A DNA stretch of 64,000 nt from Rapana venosa (lineage: Eukaryota; Mollusca; Gastropoda; Neogastropoda; Muricidae), in the NCBI GenBank assembly GCA_028751875.1, contig CM054143.1, forward strand, positions 66,786,730-66,850,729, read 5' to 3'. The position numbers and the translations under genes are program-made. Positions 13,191 through 22,830 of this stretch are shown piece after piece (position 1 is the stretch's first letter; the number at the start of each line of letters is the position of its first letter). The notes below the pieces were generated by a model. The model was not told where the DNA came from, did not search any database, and saw only the letters and a program-made list of their open reading frames with translations.

Positions 13191-13377
13191 TATTAAACAC
13201 ACACTGCTCCTCCACCTATCCCACCTACCAAACCCCCTACCTCCTGCCAAACCATCCCTCCGCCAAATCCCTATTTACCTCCTCCCTAAATCCTCCTACC
13301 ACCATGCCTAAACCATTAACCATACCTACCTGCCTCCAAAACCCAAGGGGTTTTCCCCTCCTAGCCATTAAACCTAT
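13191..13377. other. C-rich degenerate flank of tetranucleotide repeat
   Basis: A CCT/CCAAA-rich stretch leading into the perfect CCTA repeat. It looks like decayed repeat. Confidence 0.5.
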
Positions 13378-13562
13378 TCCTCCTACCTACCTACCTACCT
13401 ACCTACCTACCTACCTACCTACCTGCCTACCTACCTCCTACCTACCTCCTGCCTACCTACCTACCTACCTACCTACCTACCTGCCTGCCTACCTACCTAC
13501 CTACCTACCTACCTACCTACCTACCTACCTACCTACCTACCTACCTACCTGCCTACTTGCCT
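13378..13562. repeat. (CCTA)n microsatellite, about 185 bp
   Basis: A near-perfect tetranucleotide array (CCTA/CTAC) with occasional CCTG interruptions. The proline/threonine/tyrosine/leucine open frame through it is a repeat artefact. Confidence 0.95.
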
Positions 13563-14318
13563 ATTTCACAAGATGAACAACGAAAGAAACAAGAGGTACT
13601 GCTCTCAGATAAAAACTTTGAACCAAGTACAGAGGTATTCGTGACATTGTATAAGGTATCAAAGCATCACGTACCCGATGTCATCAATTCATCCGTTACT
13701 GGAGTCAGGAACAAATGAACCTGTCAGAAATGCCATCACCCGGTCCACGTAGTGATGTCCTTCAAGCTAGCTCAGCTTTTCCAGGCCCTGCTATGTTGGG
13801 AATGCTCTTCCATCCCAGCTGGGAAAAGGCCAGTTCCTGACCACACCTCTAAAACCAAGTACCCCCTTCTGCTGTCTCCGCACCAACGTTTTTACTTTCT
13901 GTGTTTCTTTGTTTACTGTTGTTGCTGTTGTTGTTGTTGTTTGGTTTTTGCTCCACCTTATTTTGATTGTTAATTACTTTTAAGTAGGTAAAAAATGTTG
14001 AGTGCGATTGGATATTATGTTTATGGTTAATGTTTCATTATACAAGTGAATTCAAGTGTGTGTGTGTATGTTTACAATCATATAAGTACATGTATGTGAA
14101 TTTAAAAAAAGATATTTAACATGTAACTGTGCACATGATTTTTTTAGCATACTCTGTGCGCGCGCGCGCGTGTGTGTGTGTGTGTGTTCGCTCTTCAATG
14201 TCACCTCTTTTCACTGCCAGTGACATCAGACAAAGGAAGACAGGTGAGGAGGGGTAAAGGGGGAAATCAAAAGTGACTGAACATTCCTGTTTTGTCACTT
14301 GTGGTATCTAAATTTAAT
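13563..14318. other. No gene recognised
   Basis: Ordinary-composition DNA with no supported coding motif. It includes GTT/GCT trinucleotides at about 13917-13940 and a (CG)n-(TG)n tract at about 14157-14187. Confidence 0.5.
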
Positions 14319-14542
14319 TATTATTTGGGTGTGTGTGTGTGTATGTGCGTGGTGCGCGCGGTGTTGTAGCGAGCGTGCTTTGCGTGCGTGCGTGGGTCTG
14401 TGTTTTTTTATATTTTAAAGTCTTTATTTTGGGGATATGGAATAATCACTCATGTGCTTTTTTCATCCAGTGTGTGTGCATGTGAAATATGTAGTGTGTA
14501 TGTGCGTGCATGTATGTGTGTGTGCGTGTATGTGTGTGTGCG

Positions 14543-14574
<32 letters not shown>

Positions 14575-14576
14575 AT
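14319..14576. repeat. TG/TGCG-rich microsatellites
   Basis: Three TG-rich blocks (about 14328-14350, 14470-14530 and 14530-14575) with GCGTG and TATG interruptions, separated by a short unique segment. Confidence 0.85.
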
Positions 14577-14755
14577 GCTGTACAGGCCCCTACACCTGAA
14601 TGTCTGACCATGCCAAGCTAGTTCTGACACAGCAGCTGCTGCTGCTGCAGGGGCCAGAGGAAGTCAGGGAGTGACCGACACCCCTCACCCGGCAATCCTG
14701 TGGTCAAGATGGTGACCACAGTACACACTGTAAACTAAACTACGTCACTCCCTCC
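14577..14755. other. Short unique segment, no gene
   Basis: Contains a CAGCTGCTGCTGCTGCAG inverted or trinucleotide patch at about 14631-14650. No coding or RNA feature is seen. Confidence 0.45.
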
Positions 14756-15000
14756 CGAAGGGGGATGGAAACAGGGGCAGGCAGGCAGTCAGGCAGGGCA
14801 GGAGGCAGGACAGGCAGGCACAGCAGGCAGGCAGGCAGACAGGCGAAAGGGATGCAGGCAGCAGGCAGGCGCAGGGAGTAGGAGGCATGACAGGCCCAGA
14901 AAGGCAGGCCGGCCCAAAGGCAGGGGAGACGGCAGTCAGGCAGGAGGCGCGGCCCCCCCCCAGGCAGCAGGGGCTGAAGGCCCCAGGGAGGGGGGCAGAC
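14756..15000. repeat. (GGCA)n-type degenerate tetranucleotide repeat
   Basis: Repeated GGCAGGCAGGCAG blocks with CAGTCAGG variants, ending in a C run at about 14954-14963. Both strands stay open but no protein family is visible. Confidence 0.85.
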
Positions 15001-15290
15001 AGGAGTCACACAACACAGGGGAAAACACGCAAAAATACAACAGCCCAAAACACAGAGCAACCATTTCAAAACGCCAACCAAACACTCCCATCCCCCATGA
15101 CAACACCCAACCCAACCACAACACACACAACAAACCACACACACACCAAAAACACACGCCACAACACACTAAAGCACACACACACACCACACAACAAAAA
15201 AACACAAACACACCACAACAAACACACACACACACACAACACAAACACACCAAACACACACCACAACACACACACACACACTCCTACTCT
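15001..15290. repeat. (CA)n-rich microsatellite
   Basis: Imperfect CA repeat with AAACAC, CCAA and CACAAC interruptions, densest at 15,118-15,283. Confidence 0.9.
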
Positions 15291-15354
15291 TGGTGAAGTA
15301 TGTATACTCTTTTCTTGACAAAGAAAACAACGCCAGTCAAGTCGCCCAACATCA

Positions 15355-15480
15355 GCATGGCAAGCAGGCAAGCAGGCAGACACACAGACAGACAGAGAGG
15401 TAGATAGGCAGACAGACAGACAGACAAGCAGGCAGGCAGACAGACAGACAGACAGAGAGGCAGGCAGACAGAAAGGCGGG
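15355..15480. repeat. (CAGA/CAGG)n tetranucleotide repeat
   Basis: Alternating GGCAAGCAGGCAG and CAGACAGACAGA blocks. Confidence 0.9.
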
Positions 15481-15587
15481 GATTGAGGTAACTGCTTCGC
15501 GGGGCAATAAAATCTAGAAATAAAAAGAAGAAACTAAAAGTCCTGCTGATAATAGAGCAAGACAAAGGAAAAGGAGAGGGGGAGACG

Positions 15588-15645
15588 ACAGAGAGAGAGA
15601 GAGAGAGAGTTTACTTTTGCATACACACACACACACACACACACA
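15588..15645. repeat. (GA)n plus (CA)n compound microsatellite
   Basis: GA tract at about 15588-15610 followed by CA tract at about 15625-15645. Confidence 0.9.
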
Positions 15646-15792
15646 ATCTGGGCTATCACATTCCTCAGTACTTGCCAGCACATCAGTGAAGAATTTCTCT
15701 CCATGTAGGTCACTCCACTCCAACGCTATCACACACATCACACCCTTCATTTCTTACTTGTAATTGTGTTTGGTTATATATAGAGAAAAAAT

Positions 15793-15975
15793 TTGATAGG
15801 GATTGATTTTGAGAATGAGGTCATCATTCGGAATGCTGCTACCCTCAAGGTGGGAAAGGTCTGTATTGGCAAAGTATCACCATGGATGAACCTGGGGGCT
15901 TTAGCTGAGGAAGGAAAACTAAAGTATGGAAAAACACCAACCAAAGCCACCAGCAGTGTGGCCACAGTTAGATGA
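15793..15975 (+). other. Dispersed sequence with a NLGALAEE-type frame
   Basis: An open frame of 60 codons contains VGKVCIGKVSPWMNLGALAE. A related segment lies at 37,330-37,375 with RGKTSPLLNLGALAKE. Two diverged copies in one window argue for a repeat family rather than a host gene. No domain is known to me. The shared block is about 45 bp and roughly three quarters identical by eye. Confidence 0.35.
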
Positions 15976-16075
15976 ACAAGGTTACACTGCTTAGGTAGGC
16001 CATGCAGTCTGCCATGTCATTTTGCTTTCCTGCCTGCCAGAGCTGCGAGCCAGGTTCACCAGTGAAGAGATTTCG

Positions 16076-16490
16076 CCAGCATGAGTGTTTGTTTCCACTA
16101 TGGCGGTGACGTTTTGGCAGCATGAGTGGTTGTTTCCACTATGGCGGTGACGTTTTGGCAGCATGAGTGTTTGTTTCCACTATGGCGGTGACGTTTTGGC
16201 AGCATGAGTGTTTGTTTCCACTATGACGGTGACGTTTTGGCAGCATGAGTGTTTGTTGGTTACTTTATGACAGTGGTTTTTTTTGGTTCGTTTTTGGTTA
16301 TGTTTGTTTGTGGGGTGGAGTTTTAATATGTTTTTTGTGACGTTTTTGCGATGTGTTGTTTCACTTCGGGTTTTTTGGCACATATTTTTTTTATGGGTGG
16401 GTTTTGGAGTGTTGTTTCCACATCGTGACGTTTTGTGTTGTTGTTTCCACTATGCGTAGTTTTGCAGATGTGGTTGTTTCATAAATTGTC
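16076..16490. repeat. 41-bp minisatellite
   Basis: A unit of 41 bp containing GCAGCATGAGTGTTTG, TTTCCACTATGGCGG and TGACGTTTTG. Four clean copies start at about 16076, 16117, 16158 and 16199. They then decay through 16,250-16,490, where TTTCCAC, CGTTTTG and TTGTTTC remnants continue. A unit of 41 bp is not a multiple of three, so no long open frame forms. Confidence 0.85.
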
Positions 16491-16955
16491 GTTTTTGATT
16501 GTTTACGTTTCCAATGACAGAGAGTATGAAGAGTGGCCCACTTCTTTTTTTGCCACAGAGTGTTGTTCTCCATACACAGACTTTCCGTGTTGGTTATTCC
16601 AATGCATGACATTTCCCCAATGTTTTAAATCGGTTTTGGCAGGGGGTTTTGTTCCATTGACTGCGTTTGTTTGTTTGGTGGAGTTGGGGGGGTTGTGTTT
16701 TTCAGAAAAAACAGGGCAACTCTGTTGGATGTGTGGAACGCTTCTTTTCTCACCAAGCTACACAAAATCGTCTTTGGAGGGAGAGATTCAGCCAACAGGT
16801 CGAAACCCCCAATTTGGGTGTCTATGTGGGTGTTACTGCGAATAATCAGTTCAGCGATCCTTAAATTGCACTTAATAGTGTATGCTGGGGGGATTGTTCA
16901 GAAAGCTGTGGGGGTAAGATGCTTTTAGCCCTCAACGTCTCTGTCTGTTCAGTCT
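16491..16955. other. No gene recognised
   Basis: Short overlapping open frames on the plus strand, with no recognised domain. Homopolymer noise shifts frame often. It sits between two tandem arrays. Confidence 0.45.
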
Positions 16956-19690
16956 GCCCTTTAGATGCTGTGTTTTGGCATGGCGGACTTCTGTCAGTTT
17001 CAGTACCTTTTGTCTTAATAATGTCTTTGTTTGGCATGCGGAGCTTCTGTAGTTGTCATCTGTCTGTCTAAAAAATGTTTTTGTTTTGGCAGGAGGGGTT
17101 TCTGTCAGTTGTCAGTTCTGTCTGTTAATAATGTCTTGTTTGGGCATGGAGGAGCTTCTGTCATTATCATCTGTCTTAATATGTTTGTTTGGCCCTGAGG
17201 AGACTGTCAGTTATCAGTCTGTCTTAATAATGTCTTTGTTTTGGCATGGAGGAGTTCTGTCATTTCATCAGTCTGTCTTAATAAGTTTTTTTTTGGCATG
17301 GAGGACTTCTGTCAATTATCAGTCTGTCTTAAAATGTCTTTGTTTTGGCATGGAGAGCTTCTGTCGTTATCAGTCCCGTCTTATAATGTCTTGTTTTGGC
17401 ATGGAGGGGTTCTTCAGTTTTCATCAGTCTGTCTTAATTTTGTTTTTGTTTTGGCAGAGGAGCTTCTGTCAGTTATCATCTGTCTTAATAAGTCTTTGTT
17501 TTGCATGGGGAGTTTCTGTCAGTTATCAGTCTGTTTTCTTAATAATTTTTGTTTTTGGGATGGAGGAGCTTCTGTCATTATCATCGTTGTCTTAATAAAG
17601 TCTTTGTTTTGGCAAGGAGGGGCTTCTGTCAGTTATCAGTCTGTCTTAATAATGTCTTTGTTTTGGGCATGGAGGAGCTTCTGTCAGTTATCATCAGTCT
17701 GTCTAATAATGTCTTTGTTTTGCATGGAGGGGTTCGTCGTTTCATTTAGTCTGTTTAATAATGTCTTTGTTTTGGCATGGGAAACTTCTGTCATTTCATC
17801 AGTCTGTCTTTTAAGTTTTGTTTTGGCATGGGGACTCTGTCAGTTATCATCAAGTCTGTCTTAATAATGTCTTTGTTTTGGGGGAGGATTCTGTCAATTA
17901 TCAGTCTGTCCCTTAATAATGTCTTTGTTTTGGGATGGAGGAGCTGTCTGCATTATCATTTGTCTGCCTTAAATAATGTCCCTTGTTTTGGCATGGAGGG
18001 GCTTCTGTCAGTTGGGCAGTCTGTCTGTCCCTTAATTAATGTCTTTGTTTTGGCATGGAGGAGCTTCTGTCAGTTTCCGTCTGTCTTAATTATTTTTTGT
18101 TTTGGCATGGGGAGCTCCTGTCAGTTATCAGTCTGTCTTTTAATTCTTTGTTTTGGCATGGAGGTTTTGTCAGTTATCCAGTCTGTCTTAATAATGTTTT
18201 GTTTTGGCCCTGGGAGCTTCTGTCATTATCAGTCCTGTCTTAATAATGTCTTTGTTTTGGGATGGAGAGTTTCTGTCAGTTAGTCAGTCTGTCTTAAAAA
18301 ATGTCCCTTTTTTTTGGCATGGCAAAGTTTCTTCATATCAGTCACTCTTCTTATAATGTCTTTGTTTGGCAAAGGAGGAGCTTCTGTCAGTTACAGTCAT
18401 CTGTCTATATGTTTTTGTTTTGCATGGGGCTTCTGTCTCGTCACTGTCTTAAATGTCTTTGTTTGGGATGAGGACTTCTGTTCATTGTCAGTCTGTTTAA
18501 TAATGTCTTTTTTTGGCTGGAGAGTTCTGTCAGTTATCAGTCTGTCTAAATAATGTCTTTGTTTTGGCATGGAGGAGCTTCTGTCAGTTATCAGTCTGTC
18601 TAAATAATGTCTTTGTTTTGGCATGGAGGAGTTTCTGTCAGTTATCAATCAGTCTGTCTTAATAATGTCTTTGTTTTGGCATGGAGGAGCTTCTGTCAGT
18701 TATCAGTCTGTCTAAATAATGTCTTTGTTTTGGCATGGAGGAGCTTCTGTCAGTTATCAGTCTGTCTAAATAATGTCTTTGTTTTGGCATGGAGGAGCTT
18801 CTGTCAGTTGTCAGTCTGTCTGTCTTAATAATGTCTTTGTTTTGGCATGGAGGAGCTTCTGTCAGTTATCAGTCTGTCTTAATAATGTCTTTGTTTTGGC
18901 ATGGCGAAGCTTCTGTCAGTTGTCAGTCAGTCTGTCTTACTAATGTTTTTGTTTTGGCATGGAGGAGCTTCTGTCAGTTATCAGTCAGTCTGTCTTAATA
19001 ATGTCTTTGTTTTGGCATGGAGGAGCTTCTGTAAATTATCAGTCTGTCTGTCTTAATAATGTCTTCGTTTTGGCATGGAGGAGCTTCTGTCAGTTAGCAG
19101 TCAGTCTGTCTAAATAATGTCTTTGTTTTGGCATGGAGGAGTTTCTGTCAGTTGTCAGTCAGTCTGTCTAAATAATGTCTTTGTTTTGGCATGGAGGAGC
19201 TTCTGTCAGTTAGCAGTCAGTCTGTCTAAATAATGTCTTTGTTTTGGCATGGAGGAGCTTCTGTCAGTTGTCAGTCAGTCTGTCTTAATTTTTTTGTTTT
19301 GGCATGGAGGAGCTTCTGTCAGTTGTCAGTCTGTCTTAATAATGTCTTTGTTTTGGCATGGAGGAGTTTCTGTCAGTTATCAGTCTGTCTATATAATGTC
19401 TTTGTTTTGGCATGGCAGAGTTTCTGTCAGTTATCAGTCACTCTGTCTTACTAATGTTTTTGTTTTGGCATGGAGGAGCTTCTGTCAGTTATCAGTCTGT
19501 CTTAATAATGTCTTTGTTTTGGCATGGAGGAGTTTCTGTCTGTTATCATTCAGTCTGTTTTAATAATGTCTTTGTTTTGGTATGGCGAAGCTTCTGTCAG
19601 TTATCAGTCACTCTGTCTTACTAATGTTTTTGTTTTGGCATGGAGGAGCTTCTGTCAGTTATCAGTAAGTCTGTCTGTGTCTTTGTGTTG
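16956..19690. repeat. 54-bp satellite array, about 50 copies
   Basis: The consensus unit runs ATGTCTTTGTTTTGGCATGG, AGGAGCTTCTGTCAG, TTATCAGTCTGTCT and TAATA. The 54-bp spacing is exact between 18,731 and 18,785. Many units are 58 bp through an extra TCAG, and some have AAATA for TTAATA. The right half (18,540-19,680) is nearly uniform. The left half (16,960-18,540) has many one- or two-base losses. The 18-residue repeating frames are artefacts of a unit that is a multiple of three. Confidence 0.95.
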
Positions 19691-19790
19691 AATGAGGCTT
19701 TCTTGGGGCTCCTGTTGACTATCTTTGATTATCATGCTGATGTTAAGATAATATCTTTACCTTCGTGCTTGTCTGCATTTTTAAAAATCT
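19691..19790. other. Spacer between satellite and L2 fragment
   Basis: Short non-repetitive sequence, ending in a TCTGTCTGTCTG patch. Confidence 0.4.
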
Positions 19791-20090
19791 CTATTTGTCT
19801 GTCTGTCTCTTTGAGGTAGGATGGTGCTGTTTTGTGGAGACATTTGTAACAGAGGTACTGATCTTATAGTTTATTCTTTGTGGCACAGGCAGCCAGTGGA
19901 GAGATCGCAAGAGAGGGATAATGTGCTCAGATTTGTTCTTTCTGAGGACTAGTCGAGCTGCAGAGTTTTGAATACGTTGAAGGGAGTGGATAGATGATGC
20001 TGGCAGACCAGCCAAAAGAGAATTGCAATAGTCCAGACGTGAATATGGATACATGGAAGATCGATGAAGCGTCTCCCAAGTCAGCCACAG
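19791..20090 (-). pseudogene. L2/CR1-type reverse transcriptase, C-terminal fragment
   Basis: The minus-strand frame carries the classic post-RT block of this clade in order: [14 protein letters not shown], then [10 protein letters not shown], then [15 protein letters not shown]. The fragment begins near 20,080 and is cut off near 19,800, just before the satellite. Only the thumb-side C-terminal region is present. Neither the RT catalytic core nor a 3' tail is seen, so this is a truncated copy rather than an active element. It matches the same region of the plus-strand copy at 26,120. Confidence 0.85.
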
Positions 20091-20935
20091 GGCCGCCCCT
20101 CTCATCGGATGACTAGAACACCCCAGACATCGCCACACATCTTAATGGTGTCCTAGGCAAAAGACGTTGGAGAAAAAATGGTATCCACTTTACTATGTGT
20201 GTGTGTGTGTTCTTGTTTCGTTTTAGTCTAGTGCTTGAAATGATTTTTTCCCCCTTATTTTTCACTTTTAGCTTCAAGAAAGCTTCAGTCTTTTAACTTA
20301 AGAATGTCGTTGGGTAGAGGCTCCAAGATTTATTTTGCCTATGCGACCATATTTACCCCTCAAAAATGCATTCTGACATCTGATATAGCTTTTAATATGA
20401 ATGCCTTGTTTTCAGCTTTCTGTCTTAGTTTCTTTGACAGTTTGCTTACAAGTAGCACAAAGCAGGCAGTGTTCTGTTTTGTTGTGCTTTTATGCGAAAT
20501 TAACATTTCTCCTTTTACATGTTTTTATATCATTATTCTATATCAAATTTGTCGGAGGGGACCGGGTGCGTTGGAAGGGGGGGGGGGGGGGGAGGTGGAG
20601 CATTATGTGCAGCAGGAAGCAGGTCATGACTGAGTGCAGAAGATTGTGATAACAAAAGACAGTCTTCTTCTTTTGTCGCCCACCCCCAACCCCCGCACCC
20701 TTGCAAACCCGGATACAAAATGTTTTTAAAAAATTAGCTGTGAAGCAGTTTGTCAAGTGTGTGTGTGTGTGTGTGTGAGGGGGAAGGGGGTATCTGCCTA
20801 TAGCTTGTGTACCAGGAAACCAGATTATTCTGTCCGTGTTGTGCACACTGGTTGACTGCCTTTAGCAGACAGACTGGTTGTGTGTCTAACCTTTGGTTCA
20901 CCAGTGTGTAGTCTGTGCGCTACTACCACTGTTGT
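20091..20935. other. No gene recognised
   Basis: AT-leaning unique sequence with a (TG)n tract at about 20197-20211 and 20756-20777, and a G run at about 20577-20595. No conserved motif. Confidence 0.45.
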
Positions 20936-20939
20936 CTTC

Positions 20940-21055
20940 CCATGATGATGGTGATGATGATGATAGTGGTGATGGTGGTGGGGATAGTAATGATGATGAT
21001 GATGATAACAATAATCATGATGATGATGGTGATGATGGTGGTGATGTTGAGGAAG
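20940..21055. repeat. (GAT/GGT)n trinucleotide-rich tract
   Basis: GATGATGGTGATGATGATG-type repeat, degenerate on the right. The acidic Asp-rich frame across it is a repeat artefact. Confidence 0.85.
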
Positions 21056-21184
21056 AGGAAGGTAATAATAGTTATGCTGACAACCACCACATTGATAATG
21101 ATGAAGACTGGCAGGGTGGGAGGGTAATTGGGCAAGGGGGGGGGGGGTGTCTCTATATTGCCTGTAGTGATTAAAGAACTTTGC

Positions 21185-21230
21185 AACCTAATCTAAATTC
21201 CATACATTATTATTATTATTATTATTAATC
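21185..21230 (+). mobile_element. L2-type 3' tail remnant
   Basis: TTTGCAACCTAATCTAAATT then CCATACATTATTATT: the last bases of the dispersed L2-type 3' end and its ATT tail. Plus orientation. Confidence 0.6.
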
Positions 21231-21404
21231 TAAGGCTGGGTACTGGCCTTGGAGCTGCCACTAAGGTGTCCATTTAGGAATTGTCCTCCTGAAGAAGGTG
21301 ACATTCACTGCAACTACCCCGCCCCCTAACACAGCCCTGAAAGGATTAAACCCAGGCCTGGGTTGCTACCTCACACGAGGCATTACTTTTATTGAAGGCA
21401 AAGC

Positions 21405-21535
21405 AAATGCCTTGTTTATTCCATGTACCATCTGCAATGTTGACACTGACTTTGACTTTTTTCTTTTCTTTGTTTTTATTGGTAAATATTCAATGTACCA
21501 TCTGCAATGTTGGCAATGACTTCGACTTTCTTTTT
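21405..21535 (+). mobile_element. Two tandem TTTGAC-family 3' ends
   Basis: Two blocks about 74 bp apart read ATGTACCATCTGCAATGTTG followed by (A)CTGACTTTGAC or ATGACTTCGAC. They are homologous to the 3' end at 7455. The tandem copies suggest local duplication of a retroelement 3' end. Confidence 0.55.
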
Positions 21536-22385
21536 CTTTTCTTTGTTTTTTTTTTCGGTTAGAGTTGCCACGTTCACCTATGGGGAGATGATTGTCCATG
21601 CCACTGGTTTTCCTGTCCACCATTTAGGTAGCAGCATTCCGACTTCGGGGAACTCTGACTGACAAACACTTAAAAAAAACAATTCATCTTTCCTAGCCTA
21701 GTCTTCCTGGTGGCATGGATGGCAAGAACACACCTAGCATGCAATTTTCCACCTGCTGAGGGATGGGCTCCACCAGATGCAAGGCATTGAGACTCAGCGC
21801 CCGAAAATGTGTTGGTGCAGTGCCCACCTTGACTTCTGGAGGAGTCCAAGTAAAAGTCAAGGGAAGTCAGCTCGTAAGCCAGCAGGTTTTGTCGGTGTCA
21901 TAATTATTGCAAGAGCAATGATTTATATTCATTATGGTTGACCTTATTGAAAATGTAGTAAATGCAAGAAAACAAAATACAGTACAATGCCATACAAAAA
22001 TTAATCATTGATGTTAATCCCCCCCCTCACACACACACATGCTCGCCAAATGTGTTGTTGTTGTTGTTTTCTTTCTCCTTTCCTTAATCACACCCTAAAC
22101 TGAAAAGAAAAGGACAGAAAAAAGAAGAAGAGAAAAAGAAAGCGGCAATGCATTCATGTATTCCAAAGACCACGGAGGTCTTTCAATACAGTCACCCTTT
22201 TGGGTCACCCGACATCTAAATAAAAAAAATCCACAAAACAAATAAAACTGTCGGCTTTGGAGCGTTGGGAAAATATATAAAGGCCTTTTGCTCTAGCTCC
22301 TTTTCACTAACCTACTTGTTTGGTCTTCTTGCTTTGTCACAAGTTACAGCAAGTGGGTCGTTCTTTTCATATTTACACAGCTTTT
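21536..22385. other. No gene recognised
   Basis: Unique-looking sequence. A weak resemblance exists between 21,715-21,790 and 38,790-38,880 (GGCATGGATGGC, ACACCTAGCATGC and GGATGGGCTCCAC versus similar words), suggesting a diverged dispersed repeat. Confidence 0.4.
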
Positions 22386-22520
22386 TCTTCAAACACACAT
22401 CCGCCCCTCCTCACAGATATACACACATGCACTCACACATACACACACTCTCTCTCAAACACGCACGCACGAATACACGCACACACTCACACACATACAC
22501 TCTTTCTATCTCACACACAT
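22386..22520. repeat. Imperfect (CA)n microsatellite
   Basis: ACACAC repeats with TCTCTC, GCACG and TACAC interruptions. Confidence 0.8.
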
Positions 22521-22524
22521 TTCT

Positions 22525-22770
22525 CTTCCCTCCGCTCTGCTGCAGATACCTTGTGCTTAAGAATACCTAGATTCAACCAGTCCACTGTTGGCCGTCGCTC
22601 CTTTCTCTGTTTCTGGTCCAGTGATCTGGAACGACCTCCCTCTCTCCCTTTTGAATTTGTAAAAATCTATTAATCATAACTGGCTGCATGTGAAAGAATA
22701 GGATGAATGAGAGCGCTTTGATTTGTTTTTTGCAAGATTTAGTGCTGTATAAATTCCATGTATTATTATT
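22525..22770 (+). pseudogene. L2/CR1-type 3' end with ORF remnant
   Basis: The frame carries SAADTLCLRIPRF, TVGRRSF and LERPPSLPF, equivalent to the end of the ORF in the copy at 26,120. It is followed by a shortened 3' UTR with GATTTGTTTTTTGCAAGATT, AGTGCTGTATAAATTCCATG and an ATT tail at about 22,757-22,770. It is 5'-truncated. Confidence 0.8.
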
Positions 22771-22830
22771 ATTATTACATACACACACACACTTTCTCTC
22801 TTTCACACACACACACACACACACACACTT
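22771..22830. repeat. (CA)n microsatellite between L2 tail and RTE 3' end
   Basis: Two CA tracts, about 22,777-22,792 and 22,805-22,829, separated by TTTCTCTCTTT. Confidence 0.9.

Noticed and set aside
17053..17864. Overlapping frames with an 18-residue hydrophobic repeat, suggestive of a membrane protein
   Set aside because: Translation of the 54-bp satellite. Hydrophobicity comes from TTTG-rich DNA, and every copy shifts frame.
20893..21174. Asp-rich acidic protein
   Set aside because: GAT trinucleotide repeat; no start context or homology.
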